Below, piece by piece: positions 53,894-62,876 of a stretch of DNA of 64,000 nucleotides (positions are counted from its first letter, which is position 1; each line of letters starts with the position of its first letter). The stretch is taken from assembly GCA_041671545.1 (NCBI GenBank), contig JBAZBI010000003.1:248001-312000 (forward strand). The letters are read 5' to 3'. The stretch comes from UBA1563 sp041671545 (GTDB lineage: Bacteria > Bacteroidota > Ignavibacteria > Ignavibacteriales > Ignavibacteriaceae). The translations under genes were made by a program, and so were the position numbers. The notes below the pieces were generated by a model that did no database searches, had not been told where the DNA came from, and worked only from the letters and a program-made list of their open reading frames with translations.

Positions 53894-55369
53894 ATGAAAA
53901 ATCCAAAACTCCTGGAAATCAATGTAAGACTCCTCGTAAGGCGATTTGATAGTGAAGGGAAAAAGGCGATGCTTGCCGATATCCCTTCATCCTATTGGAA
54001 AAATTTCGCTGATCAGGGCATTGAGATAATCTGGTTAATGGGCATTTGGCAAACCACAGATATTCTGATCGACCGCTGTTGTTTCGAGGAATATTTAATT
54101 CAATCTTACAACAGAAGTTTAAAAGATTGGCAAAGAAAAGATGTTATCGGATCGCCATACGCAATTGATACGTATGAAGTCAACCGGGAACTTGGATCAA
54201 AAAATGATCTACTTCAATTAAAAAAAACGCTCAATGAATTAAATATCAAGTTATTACTCGACTTTGTTCCGAACCATTTTAGCGCTGAAACAAAATTATT
54301 AAAAACTCATCCCGATATTTTTTTAGAAACAACCGAGGAAGTCCTTTCTTCCGATCGACATACTTTTTATCGGCCGATTCAACAGCCTCACCGGATTTTT
54401 GCGCATGGACGCGATCCGTTTTTTCCTGCATGGACAGACACCATTCAACTTAATTACTTTAATTTGAAAACGCGGGAGTTTTTAACTTCCACTCTTATTG
54501 AGATAGCGGAACTGTGCGATGGAGTTCGCTGTGACATGGCAATGCTTACACTGAATAACGTTTTTGGAAATACTTGGAGAGGTGTTATTAACGAATATCT
54601 TCATCCAAAACCTGAAGATGAATTTTGGAAATCGGCAATCACTGAAGTAAAGAATGACCATCCTGATTTTTTATTTCTTGCAGAAGCTTATTGGAATTTA
54701 GAATGGGATTTGCAGCAGTTAGGCTTTGATTTTACTTATGATAAAAGATTATTAGACCGATTGAAAGATGGGACACCGAAAAATATTCATGATCACTTGC
54801 GAGCTGATATATCTTTTCAATCGAAATCCGCACGGTTCACAGAAAACCATGATGAAGAGAGAGCGATCCATTCTCTTGGAATGGAAAAATCTTTTGCGGC
54901 AGCGGTAATAATTTCTACTATTCCCGGAATGCGTTTCTACTTCGACGGACAAACTGACGGAAAGAAAATAAAACTACCGGTTCAACTTGGTCGGGAGCCA
55001 AAAGAAAGCAACAACCGAACCGTTGCAGCTTTTTATCATAAATTATTTCAGTTAACAAAAAATGAAATTTTTTCTTTGGGAAGTTGGGAATTAAAAGACA
55101 CTTTACCGGGTTGGGAAAAAGACCGCACATATGAAAATTTATTGACATGGAATTGGACTTACAATTCATTGCACTGTCTTGTGGTTGTCAATTACTCCAA
55201 TGTTTCATCTCAAGGAAGAATTAAAATTCATCCCAAAGACTCAGAAGAACTTATCATTTTAACTGATCTGTGGGATGGCGAAGAATATATAAGGTCGGCA
55301 AACGAAGTTCTCTACTCTGGATTATTTGTAGGATTAAATCCTTATCAAATTCATCTTTTACAATATTGA
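53894..55369 (+). CDS. GH13 alpha-amylase-family glycoside hydrolase
   Basis: 491 residues, no signal peptide, so probably cytoplasmic. The TIM barrel is recognisable: IEIIWLMGIWQT, the first conserved region LLLDFVPNHF, the nucleophile segment DGVRCDMAML (Asp of CDM), the acid/base segment FLAEAYWNLEW (Glu), and the stabiliser ENHDEERA (Asp). The catalytic triad is intact. The C-terminal beta domain is short. Specificity cannot be deduced; the segments are somewhat unusual, for example an N-terminus with INVRLLVRRF before the barrel. It starts 11 bases after the isomerase gene, probably co-transcribed. Confidence 0.88.
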   Translation: MKNPKLLEINVRLLVRRFDSEGKKAMLADIPSSYWKNFADQGIEIIWLMGIWQTTDILIDRCCFEEYLIQSYNRSLKDWQRKDVIGSPYAIDTYEVNRELGSKNDLLQLKKTLNELNIKLLLDFVPNHFSAETKLLKTHPDIFLETTEEVLSSDRHTFYRPIQQPHRIFAHGRDPFFPAWTDTIQLNYFNLKTREFLTSTLIEIAELCDGVRCDMAMLTLNNVFGNTWRGVINEYLHPKPEDEFWKSAITEVKNDHPDFLFLAEAYWNLEWDLQQLGFDFTYDKRLLDRLKDGTPKNIHDHLRADISFQSKSARFTENHDEERAIHSLGMEKSFAAAVIISTIPGMRFYFDGQTDGKKIKLPVQLGREPKESNNRTVAAFYHKLFQLTKNEIFSLGSWELKDTLPGWEKDRTYENLLTWNWTYNSLHCLVVVNYSNVSSQGRIKIHPKDSEELIILTDLWDGEEYIRSANEVLYSGLFVGLNPYQIHLLQY

Positions 55370-55436
55370 TGAGCGTTAAGAAAGAAGGCTAAAAAACACG
55401 CAAAATTCCAGCCAAGCTAAAATTAATTACATGCAT

Positions 55437-55724
55437 CTATTGGCGGTTGTGAATCGGTTTGATATTTTCTAACAACTTTATCAACCCTAACAAAATAAAA
55501 CCGAGTAAAGAGAGTATGACATCGTTAATATCAATTAAAAACACATTCGAATTTTTTACTAAAAATCCTATATATTTTGATAAAAAGATCGTAGTAAAAA
55601 AGAGCGAAAATCCGAACAATCCTGCCCGAATAGGGTAATAAATGTACTTCAGGAGAAACGGACTTTTTAAATTAACCGAAAATCCTGAGCTGACTTTTTC
55701 TTGAACCGAACCAATTTGCTCCAT
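55437..55724 (-). CDS. Small membrane protein of unknown function
   Basis: 95 residues with a polar N-terminus and two membrane segments (about 28-52 and 62-86). The second is DVILSLLGFILLGLIKLL. No family is recognised. It lies alone between the GH13 gene (convergent) and the phosphatase gene; the spacing to the latter is about 110 bases. The reading frame is plausible but could not be verified by homology. Confidence 0.55.
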   Translation of the reverse strand: MEQIGSVQEKVSSGFSVNLKSPFLLKYIYYPIRAGLFGFSLFFTTIFLSKYIGFLVKNSNVFLIDINDVILSLLGFILLGLIKLLENIKPIHNRQ

Positions 55725-55873
55725 AGGAGACCCCGTGGGTTTTGTTAATAACTAATTACCTTACCTGTAAAAATATCAACGGGCTAAATATAACATCTTG
55801 AGACCCATCACACAAGGAATTTCAATCACAATTGTTTTTTTTATTTGAAAAACTGAGTAGAAAGCAATAATTT

Positions 55874-57439
55874 TTATTTAGCAAGAATGGTAATAAGGCT
55901 GGTATCGTCTTCAAATTTTTGGTTGGTAAATGCACTAATTTGACTCTTTAGTGCACCGAGTGGATCATGAGTATTGTTTAAATTTTTCACCAAATCCACA
56001 AGTCCATTTGCCTCCAATGGTTGGCCGTTTTGATTTCGTGATTCTATAATTCCGTCGGTAAAGAGAACGAGCATATCATTTTTTGCCATCGTTATTTCTT
56101 TGTCTTCGAAGAATCCGTTGGAAGAAAATCCAAGCAGCATTCCTTTTGATTGGATCAAATTTGCCGTTCCCTCTTTTGAATTTTTGAATACCACTGGCAA
56201 ATCTCCAGCACCGGAATATTTTGCAACTCTGGTTCGGTTGTTAATAATAATGATGGATAGTGTTGTAAAAACCTCTGAAATTTTCGCGTCTTGATAAACC
56301 AATTGATTTACCTTACTTAAAATAATGCTTGGCGTATACTCGCTTGCGTTTTGCAGCGCAACACGAATTGAACTTCTTACATAACCTGCATAAGCAATTG
56401 CGAAATACCAGGCACCCCATTTTTTTCCCATTACATCTCCAAGGACAACGGCAAAGTTTTCGTTATCCAATGGGAAATAATCGATGAAATCTCCTCCCGG
56501 AATTCCGGAAAAAGCTTGATGCCAATGTTGAATATCGAATCCTTCAAAGGTTGGAAATCCATCGGGGACAACTTTAACTTTCATTGAATCGGCTGCATCC
56601 TGCAACTCGGAAACCACTTTCTGTCTCGCTTTACCAAGACTTTTAATTGTTGCATTTACTTTAGCAACAACAACTCTCGGACCGGCGGTTTTTAATACAT
56701 AGTCGGCAATCCCAAGATCATAACCGCGGAGGATATCGTCTTCCGCTCCTTTAGAAGTTAAGAATATGAAAGGGATTGATTTTAATTCTTGATCATTCAT
56801 AACCATAGAGCGGAATTGGAAGCCGTCAATCTTTGGCATCATAATATCGGAAATGATTACATCGGGAATGACAGATTTTGCAATCTTAAGACCCTCTTCG
56901 GCTCCGGTGGCTATTTCACATAAAAATCCCGATTTATTTAAATTATACTGAAAAAGTTTGGCGAGAGATATGTCGTCATCAACTAAAACGATCTTCGGGA
57001 TTGTTTCAGCAATAGTGTCCTGAATATTTTTTTTTGCGCCGTAAGCTTTATAAATCTCTGCACGACGAAGGAGAGCCTGTACTTTTAAGAGAAGTTCCGG
57101 AACAACAAACGGTTTAGTGATAATATCATCTCCCCCAACAGCGAGAGCTTTTTCTTTATCCTCAAAACTTGTTTTTGCCGTAACAAAAATAAATGGAAGA
57201 ACCCGGTACTTTTCATTTTCACGGACCTTCCCGCAAAACGTGTAGCCATCCATTCCTTCCATGCTAACATCACAAAGCACCAAATCAATTTTATTTTCCT
57301 CAAGAGCTTTAAAACCAAGTGATGTATCCGAAGCTTCAACAACTTTATACTCTTTTTGTTTTAGATGAAATCCAAGCAGTTTCCTGATGGTAACATCGTC
57401 ATCAACAATCAGAATTGTTTTTGAATCTTCGTTCGGCAT
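55874..57439 (-). CDS. REC-REC-PP2C serine phosphatase (RsbU/SpoIIE type)
   Basis: 521 residues. Two receivers in tandem: one at 8-127 with D57 (LVLCDVSMEGMDG) and normal KPF, and one at 150-268 with D198 (VIISDIMMPKIDG), where the conserved Lys-Pro is replaced by LKTAGP. A helical linker leads to a SpoIIE/PP2C-type phosphatase (about 310-520) with metal-binding acids in GGDFIDYFP, LGDVMGKKWG, LFTDGIIESR and FEDDTSLI. Such enzymes dephosphorylate STAS-domain anti-anti-sigma factors, and the gene directly upstream (6 bases) encodes one. It closes the four-gene signalling operon. Confidence 0.92.
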   Translation of the reverse strand: MPNEDSKTILIVDDDVTIRKLLGFHLKQKEYKVVEASDTSLGFKALEENKIDLVLCDVSMEGMDGYTFCGKVRENEKYRVLPFIFVTAKTSFEDKEKALAVGGDDIITKPFVVPELLLKVQALLRRAEIYKAYGAKKNIQDTIAETIPKIVLVDDDISLAKLFQYNLNKSGFLCEIATGAEEGLKIAKSVIPDVIISDIMMPKIDGFQFRSMVMNDQELKSIPFIFLTSKGAEDDILRGYDLGIADYVLKTAGPRVVVAKVNATIKSLGKARQKVVSELQDAADSMKVKVVPDGFPTFEGFDIQHWHQAFSGIPGGDFIDYFPLDNENFAVVLGDVMGKKWGAWYFAIAYAGYVRSSIRVALQNASEYTPSIILSKVNQLVYQDAKISEVFTTLSIIIINNRTRVAKYSGAGDLPVVFKNSKEGTANLIQSKGMLLGFSSNGFFEDKEITMAKNDMLVLFTDGIIESRNQNGQPLEANGLVDLVKNLNNTHDPLGALKSQISAFTNQKFEDDTSLITILAK

Positions 57440-57444
57440 TATTT

Positions 57445-57792
57445 TTAAACTTTCTTACCGTAACTTTGAATTGCTTCTAACTTAGAGGGAAAAGCTTCAA
57501 ACACACGATACATTCTTGTCAACTCAAACATTGAATGGACAGCCGGCTGGAAACCGACAAGTTTGAGATCACCGCCTAATGAAGTTATTTTTTTTAGTGA
57601 AACTACAAGCGCTCCGAGAAAAGTTGAATCGATAAATTCACATTCGGAAAGATCAACAACCATTTTCCGCGAACCTGTTTCGATTTCATGAGTGAGAATT
57701 TTTTTAAATTCTTCCGCTTCTTTTAAAGTTGCGCGTGAAAGGTTCACAACTTCCACAACAATTTCTTCAAAGGTTTCTTTTATAAAGTCCAT
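57445..57792 (-). CDS. STAS-domain protein (anti-sigma factor antagonist type)
   Basis: About 115 residues from the ATG at 57792, which has AGGAG five bases upstream; an in-frame ATG at 57816 is less likely. The STAS fold is seen in ILTHEIETGSRKMVVDLSEC, EFIDSTFLGALVVSLKKI (the usual phospho-Ser site is the Ser of DST) and GGDLKLVGFQPAVHSMFELT. It lies between the sigma-54 activator and the PP2C phosphatase, its likely partner. A matching RsbW-type kinase is not in the window. Confidence 0.9.
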   Translation of the reverse strand: MDFIKETFEEIVVEVVNLSRATLKEAEEFKKILTHEIETGSRKMVVDLSECEFIDSTFLGALVVSLKKITSLGGDLKLVGFQPAVHSMFELTRMYRVFEAFPSKLEAIQSYGKKV

Positions 57793-57824
57793 AGTTCTCC
57801 TTTTTTCATACTGCAATTTAGTTT

Positions 57825-59207
57825 TTATTCAAATTCTTTGCTATCAATTTTATACCGTTCCATCAACCGGTAAATGGTTGCTCTGCCGAGTTGTAATTTT
57901 TTTGCGGCTTCAAGAATGTTCCCTTTGGTGATCTTCAATGCATGCCGCACGGCTTCTTCTTTAATTTTTTCAAAAGGAACGATCACATCTTCTGAAAAAT
58001 ATCCGGTTGAAGTCCCATACGTTCGGCTCTGATCAAAAACTTTTATGTGCGCAGGGAAATCTTCAACATCAATACTGTCAGTATCGGAAACAATGATGCA
58101 GCGTTCAATCGTGTTTTCCATTTCACGAACATTACCTGGCCAATCGTAATCATAGATCAATTTTAACGAACGTTTGGAGAACCCTTTGGTTTCCCTTCCT
58201 AGTTTAGCCTTGCCGCGTTGAAGAAAATAATCAGCAAGAACGAGCAAATCTCCTTTGCGCTGGCGTAGCGGAGGAATATTGATTGGAAAGGAATTCAACC
58301 GATAATAAAGGTCTTCACGAAATTCTTTATTCTCTACTGCTTTACGCAAATCGCGATTTGTGGCTGAAATAATCCGCACATCGGTTTTTAATAAGTCATT
58401 TCCACCAACGCGCTCAAACTCTCTTTGCTGAATAACGCGCAGTAATTTTGCCTGCAGCATCATTTCAAGTTCACCGACTTCATCAAGAAAAATTGTTCCT
58501 TCGTTTGCAATTTCAAACTTTCCCAATTTCCGTTGATGCGCACCGGTGAATGAACCTTTTTCGTGACCGAATAATTCGCTTTCCAGAAGTTCACGGGGAA
58601 TAGAAGCACAGTTTACTACGATGAACGGTTTCTCTTTTCTAATTCCATTATAGTGAATTGCTTTGGCTATTAATTCTTTACCGGTTCCGCTCTCACCGTG
58701 GATCAAAACGGTAATATCGTTGTTAAGCACTTTACTGACGAGTTTAAAAACGTCCTGCATTTTTCCGTCGGCAGAAATAATATTTTCAAACTTAAATTCA
58801 CGATGAACATTTTCTCTTAAATTCTGAACTTCGCGGGTGAGGTCGTAATTTTTTATTGCATTTTTTATTGCCGGTTCAAGCCGTTGTGTATCAATCGGCT
58901 TTGGGAAATAATCGTATGCACCGTTCCTAAGCGCTTCCAATGCGGTTTCAATTCTTCCTTGTGCTGAAAGAATAATTACCGGAAGGTTCTCGTCATACTG
59001 CTTGATTCTTTTTAATGTTTCAATACCGTTCAAACCGGGAAGCATAATATCAAGTAAAATTAAATCCGGTTTGGCAGAAATTTTTTTAAGCGCTTGTTCA
59101 CCGTCGGTAAAAACTTCAGCTGCATAACCCCATTTGTCATGAACCCAATACGAAAGCAATTTAGCAATTGCCGGTTCGTCGTCAACAATGTAGATTAGTT
59201 TTTTCAA
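57825..59207 (-). CDS. NtrC-family sigma-54-dependent response regulator
   Basis: 460 residues. A receiver (about 3-118) with D53 (LILLDIMLPGLNG); an AAA+ domain (about 145-375) with Walker A at 171-177 (GESGTGK), the sigma-54 contact loop GSFTGA at 218-223 (a common variant of GAFTGA), and Walker B around GTIFLDEVGEL; and a Fis-type HTH at the C-terminus (GNILEAAKKLQLGRATIYRL). All motifs for sigma-54 activation are intact. It starts 4 bases after the sensor kinase stops, so it is the cognate regulator. Confidence 0.95.
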   Translation of the reverse strand: MKKLIYIVDDEPAIAKLLSYWVHDKWGYAAEVFTDGEQALKKISAKPDLILLDIMLPGLNGIETLKRIKQYDENLPVIILSAQGRIETALEALRNGAYDYFPKPIDTQRLEPAIKNAIKNYDLTREVQNLRENVHREFKFENIISADGKMQDVFKLVSKVLNNDITVLIHGESGTGKELIAKAIHYNGIRKEKPFIVVNCASIPRELLESELFGHEKGSFTGAHQRKLGKFEIANEGTIFLDEVGELEMMLQAKLLRVIQQREFERVGGNDLLKTDVRIISATNRDLRKAVENKEFREDLYYRLNSFPINIPPLRQRKGDLLVLADYFLQRGKAKLGRETKGFSKRSLKLIYDYDWPGNVREMENTIERCIIVSDTDSIDVEDFPAHIKVFDQSRTYGTSTGYFSEDVIVPFEKIKEEAVRHALKITKGNILEAAKKLQLGRATIYRLMERYKIDSKEFE

Positions 59208-59211
59208 TTCG

Positions 59212-60753
59212 TTATCCTTGATTGTTAAGTAACGGTAATTTGATGATTAATGTGGTTCCTTTGTTTTCTTCACTCTGCAGAGTAATCAACCCTTTATGGT
59301 GATCAACAATTTGTTTTACTAATGCAAGCCCTAAACCTGTTCCGGGAATTTCTGTTCCGGGTCTGCTCACTCTATAAAATTTTTGAAAGATAAACGGTAA
59401 ATCTTGAGGAGGAATCCCAACACCGGTATCGCTTATTATTACTTCATATTCTTTAAAAAGATTTTGAGCTAAAACCGTAACGCGTCCTTCTTCAACATTA
59501 AATTTTACGGCGTTCGCTAAAAGATTTTCAAACAGTTGAGTTATTCTTTCCTCATCCGCATAAACCAAAACCGTTTCCGGTGGAATATCAACTGACAACG
59601 TTATCCGCTTTGTTTTGGCGTTTGTTCTTAATTTCTCAACACACTTCCGCAATATTTCATTGATGTCAAATTCAGTTTTGTTAAGTATAATTTTGCCCCC
59701 TTCGATTTTAGAAATATCAAGTACATCATTAATTAAATTTGCAAGCCGTTTCGCTTCTTCCAAAATAATTTTATTGAATTCTTTTTTCATTTCATCGGGC
59801 ATTGATGAATCGGAATCAATAGTTTCTGAAAATCCGATGATGGAGGCTAAAGGAGTACGCAGCTCGTGTGAAATGTTAGAGACGAATTCATTTTTCAGTC
59901 TGTTCAATTCTTCCAACACAGAAATTCTTTGCTTTGCACGATCCCGTTCAACGGAAATAATTCTCCTTGCTTCAACTAATTTATTTGATAGATCTTTTAC
60001 TTTATCTTCTAAAGAATTCCGTGAAGTAATGTTCCTGCCGATTGCGATCACACCAATGATGTTTTTAGAATCATCAAAAATTGTTCTTGCGTTCAGTTCA
60101 AAAATAATACTTTTCCCATACTTACTCAGAAACTTGGTTTCAAAAGTTTGCACTGAAGAAGATGCCAGCAATTGATAAAAAGCTTTGATGAAAGCTCCTT
60201 TAATCGACTCATCTATAAAAGAAAGGACATGTTTCCCTTTCATTTCATCGGTGAGGTATTCAAGCGACAAAGCTCCGTTTGCATTTACGAGAACAAAATT
60301 ACCGCTGGCATCGAGAATAAAAATTAAATCCTCGGCGGTTTCAAACAAAATTTTCAGTTGTTTTTCCGATTCCTCAAGCAGCGCTTTTTGCTGAAGTTCA
60401 TCGTGTACCTCAAATATTATTCCGTCAAAATACTTTACTTCGTCGTTTTCAAAATGGGGAATAGCCCGCAACCGTAACGAGTATTTTTCGTTCTCATTTT
60501 TTTCAACAATAAAATCAACCGTCGCTGCATGTCCTTTTTTTATGGTACGAATAAACTGTTTGACATCGTTGAAATATGCGGCATTAATTTTCTTAAACAA
60601 CAGTTTTGGATTTGTGATAATTTCTTCTGAAGTGTGCCCGAAGTATTTTTCAATTGAAGCTGATACAAAAAGAATTTTTTTGTAGTCTTTATCTGAACGG
60701 ATGAAGATCGCTGAAAAGTTGTCAGGTATATTTTGGAATTCGTTTTTCATCAA
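59212..60753 (-). CDS. PAS-PAS sensor histidine kinase
   Basis: 513 residues without membrane segments. Two PAS domains (about 12-122 and 132-250), a coiled coil, HisKA with H296 (FVSNISHELRTPLASIIGFS) and HATPase_c (about 395-508, LFENLLANAVKFNVEEG, GTGLGLALVKQIVDHH). It is the first gene of an operon with the NtrC-type regulator, the STAS protein and the phosphatase. It should phosphorylate the regulator; the tandem receivers of the phosphatase are a second possible target. Confidence 0.93.
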   Translation of the reverse strand: MMKNEFQNIPDNFSAIFIRSDKDYKKILFVSASIEKYFGHTSEEIITNPKLLFKKINAAYFNDVKQFIRTIKKGHAATVDFIVEKNENEKYSLRLRAIPHFENDEVKYFDGIIFEVHDELQQKALLEESEKQLKILFETAEDLIFILDASGNFVLVNANGALSLEYLTDEMKGKHVLSFIDESIKGAFIKAFYQLLASSSVQTFETKFLSKYGKSIIFELNARTIFDDSKNIIGVIAIGRNITSRNSLEDKVKDLSNKLVEARRIISVERDRAKQRISVLEELNRLKNEFVSNISHELRTPLASIIGFSETIDSDSSMPDEMKKEFNKIILEEAKRLANLINDVLDISKIEGGKIILNKTEFDINEILRKCVEKLRTNAKTKRITLSVDIPPETVLVYADEERITQLFENLLANAVKFNVEEGRVTVLAQNLFKEYEVIISDTGVGIPPQDLPFIFQKFYRVSRPGTEIPGTGLGLALVKQIVDHHKGLITLQSEENKGTTLIIKLPLLNNQG

Positions 60754-61041
60754 TAATTGGTTTGAAGCATTAATCTGGAATTTCTAAGACTCTTTAAGTT
60801 TAAAATACAAATTTTATCTGTAGTTTTTGATTGAACTCCAACCGTTTTTAAGACAATTTTTTTTGAAGAGAATTTTTAAGCCAGCCCTTAACTATAAAAA
60901 TAAGTAAAATATACGGCATGGAATTTTTGATTTTTGAGAATGAAATCCCAAACTTTACGCAAGGTTTTCATAGAACAAATGTACTTGAACTATGAAGGCC
61001 TTGAAAAATAATTATTATCCATAATTTACAGGAGTTCTCTG

Positions 61042-61560
61042 ATGAAAAAGTTCACTGCTGTTTTTGCATTTGTTCTTTTGGTTAGTTCATTTTCATTTGG
61101 TCAGTTTTCTGGGAAATCCAGTTTAGGTCTTTTAGCCGGTTTTGGCGGCGGCGGATTAACCGGTAACGGTGCTATCCCCATTGCTGCAGAATTTAATTTC
61201 TACAACTACAGTGATAAGCTTCAATTAGGTGCTTTCGCCGGTTATTCAAGTACAACTGCAGATATTGTCTCTACTTATAAATTCACATATACTTACATTA
61301 TTGTAGCCGGTCAAGGGACATATCACTTTTCACCAGGTGAAAAATTTGATCCGTTCGCTGGAGTTGCTTTAGGATACAATATTGGTTCAGTGAGCAATGA
61401 TCTTCCGAGCAATTTATCAAGTTTTTATTCTTCAACCGCTGGTGGTTTGTTTTATAGTGGTTTTGCTGGTTTCAATTATTGGTTAAGCCAAAACTTTGCT
61501 GTACAAGCTCGTGTTGGTTATTTCCCTTATGTTGGCGCTGGAATTACTTATAACATGTAA
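61042..61560 (+). CDS. Outer-membrane beta-barrel protein
   Basis: 172 residues with a signal peptide (MKKFTAVFAFVLLVSSFSFG) and alternating short strands rich in Gly, Tyr and Phe (SSLGLLAGFGGGGLTGN, KLQLGAFAGYSSTTADI, PFAGVALGYNIG), ending in an aromatic strand of OMP type (RVGYFPYVGAGITYNM). This fits an eight-strand OmpX/OMP_b-brl-like porin fold. It is flanked by a good AGGAG-type ribosome site and by a strong terminator, so it is a single-gene unit. Function unknown. Confidence 0.85.
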   Translation: MKKFTAVFAFVLLVSSFSFGQFSGKSSLGLLAGFGGGGLTGNGAIPIAAEFNFYNYSDKLQLGAFAGYSSTTADIVSTYKFTYTYIIVAGQGTYHFSPGEKFDPFAGVALGYNIGSVSNDLPSNLSSFYSSTAGGLFYSGFAGFNYWLSQNFAVQARVGYFPYVGAGITYNM

Positions 61561-61580
61561 GCGAGTTTTATTTTTTTCAA

Positions 61581-61608
61581 AAGCCGTCTCGTAAGGACGG
61601 CTTTTTTT
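61581..61608 (+). terminator. Rho-independent terminator after the outer-membrane protein gene
   Basis: AAGCCGTC pairs with GACGGCTT (8 bp, 7-base loop) and is followed by a run of seven T. It begins about 20 bases after the stop codon. Confidence 0.9.
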
Positions 61609-62048
61609 ATTTTAAATTCTGGCTATCAAATAAAAATATTTCTTGCATAAATATAGTTTCATGTTTATGTTTACAGTAACAAAAGATAATTGCTCCCGAC
61701 TTGTCGGAATCGTTCTTTGAATAGTTGAATCTTTCCCGGTTGTTTTTTAGTTGATGGAATTTGTAGCTTATTTTTCTGTAGTACCTTTTAGCAAAGTCTT
61801 AAGGTTCGGAAAAAGCTAGGGTCGTATTTCTCGCATAACATTGGAGGCGCTAAGCTTTTATATTTTATTTTGCTTAAAAGGGAAGATTCGTTCTATACCA
61901 AAGCTATCTCTTCTACCAAAGAAGTTTTTATGGTGGATAAACACGTTCATACCGAAAACATATCTCATTCCTTTTATTAAAAAATCTTTCCCATCAAGTT
62001 TGCCATAACTTGTAATTAAATTGCTATGCCCTTTTGGACTTTGGCTGT

Positions 62049-62405
62049 ACATGAAAAAGAAAATCATGAACATGAAAAAGAAAACCCTGAACATGAAAAA
62101 GAAAACCCTGAACATGAAAAAGAAAACCCTGAACAAGGAAAAGAAAATCCTGAACAAGGAAAAGAGAACCCTGAACAAGGAAAAGAAAATTCTGAACATG
62201 AAAAGTGAAATCCTGAACATGAAAAAGAAAACCCTGAACAAGGAAAAGAAAATCCTGGACATGGAAAAGAAAACCCTGAACATGGAAAAGAAAACCCTGA
62301 ACATGGAAAAGAAAACCCTGAACATGGAAAAGAAAACCCTGAACATGGAAAAGAAAACCCTGAACATGAAAAGTGAAATCCTGAACATGAAAAAGAAAAT
62401 CCTGA
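62049..62405. repeat. 17-unit 21-bp minisatellite
   Basis: Seventeen head-to-tail 21-bp units, each starting ACATG or ACAAG, continuing with an A-rich stretch, and ending CCTGA or close to it, plus a broken 18th unit. Five consecutive units (62259-62363) are identical, showing recent expansion. There are no spacers, so it is not CRISPR. Several frames on both strands are open through it purely because the period is a multiple of three; no credible start or domain supports a protein. Confidence 0.9.
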
Positions 62406-62548
62406 ACATAAAAACAGATTTCTCTTAAGGAAAAAAGGGTTTTCTCAATGTAAAAATGCGTAAATAGAGTAAAAACGCAATTAATTGTAAAACAAGAAAT
62501 GATCTGGTTGGTTATATGAATATTGTGATGAAGTTATCTCCACGCGTA

Positions 62549-62640
62549 AGCCCTGAAAGGGCGATATACCACAACATAGGGCGCAGCCCTATGGGGAATG
62601 AAAGAATAATAAACGCCAAAGCCCTGCAAGGGCGAAATAA
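62549..62640 (+). repeat. REP-like palindromic element, left copy
   Basis: Three palindromes: GCCCTGAAAGGGC (62550-62562), CATAGGGC-GCA-GCCCTATG (62575-62593) and GCCCTGCAAGGGC (62621-62633). The same set in the same order appears in inverted orientation at 62791-62876. This looks like the REP-type element common in Bacteroidota-like genomes. Confidence 0.8.
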
Positions 62641-62642
62641 AT

Positions 62643-62783
62643 TATGATACTGAAATTGATAAAACAAGTGCTTATATCGAAAAACAGAAAGAGCATCACA
62701 GAAAGAAAACATTCCACGAAGAATACAGAGCTTTTTTGAAGAGGTATAAAGTAGAATATGATGAACAGTTTGTATGTGACTGA
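62643..62783 (+). pseudogene. C-terminal remnant of a REP-associated (IS200-like, RAYT) transposase
   Basis: An open stretch with no start codon translates to about 46 residues ending in a stop. It includes AYIEKQKEHHRKKTFHEE and AFLKRYKVEYDEQFVCD. This closely matches the C-terminal pattern of Bacteroidota RAYT/IS200-like transposases (a YI-x-Q-x-x-HH-x-K motif, then F-x-E-E, then KxYxVEYDE). The whole N-terminal catalytic part is missing. It is bracketed by inverted REP-like elements, as expected of a REP-transposase unit. The family is recalled from memory of the motif, not from a search. Confidence 0.7.
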
Positions 62784-62790
62784 AGTTTAT

Positions 62791-62876
62791 GCCGCCCTTT
62801 CAGGGTTTAAGTATTTTGGGATTCTATCTCATAGGGCTTCGCCCTATGTTTGTGGATTATGCCCTTTCAGGGCTTA
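62791..62876 (-). repeat. REP-like palindromic element, right copy (inverted)
   Basis: Palindromes GCCCTTTCAGGGT (62794-62806), CATAGGGC-TTC-GCCCTATG (62830-62848) and GCCCTTTCAGGGC (62861-62873). Read in reverse complement, the order and spacing match the left copy. The two copies bracket the transposase remnant. Confidence 0.8.

Noticed and set aside
62049..62405. CRISPR array
   Set aside because: The units are contiguous with no unique spacers, and no cas gene is present.
61858..62428. Reading frames on both strands through the 62-kb minisatellite (MFRVFFS and KKTLNME repeats)
   Set aside because: Period of 21 bp makes them open by construction; no supported start and no similarity outside the array.
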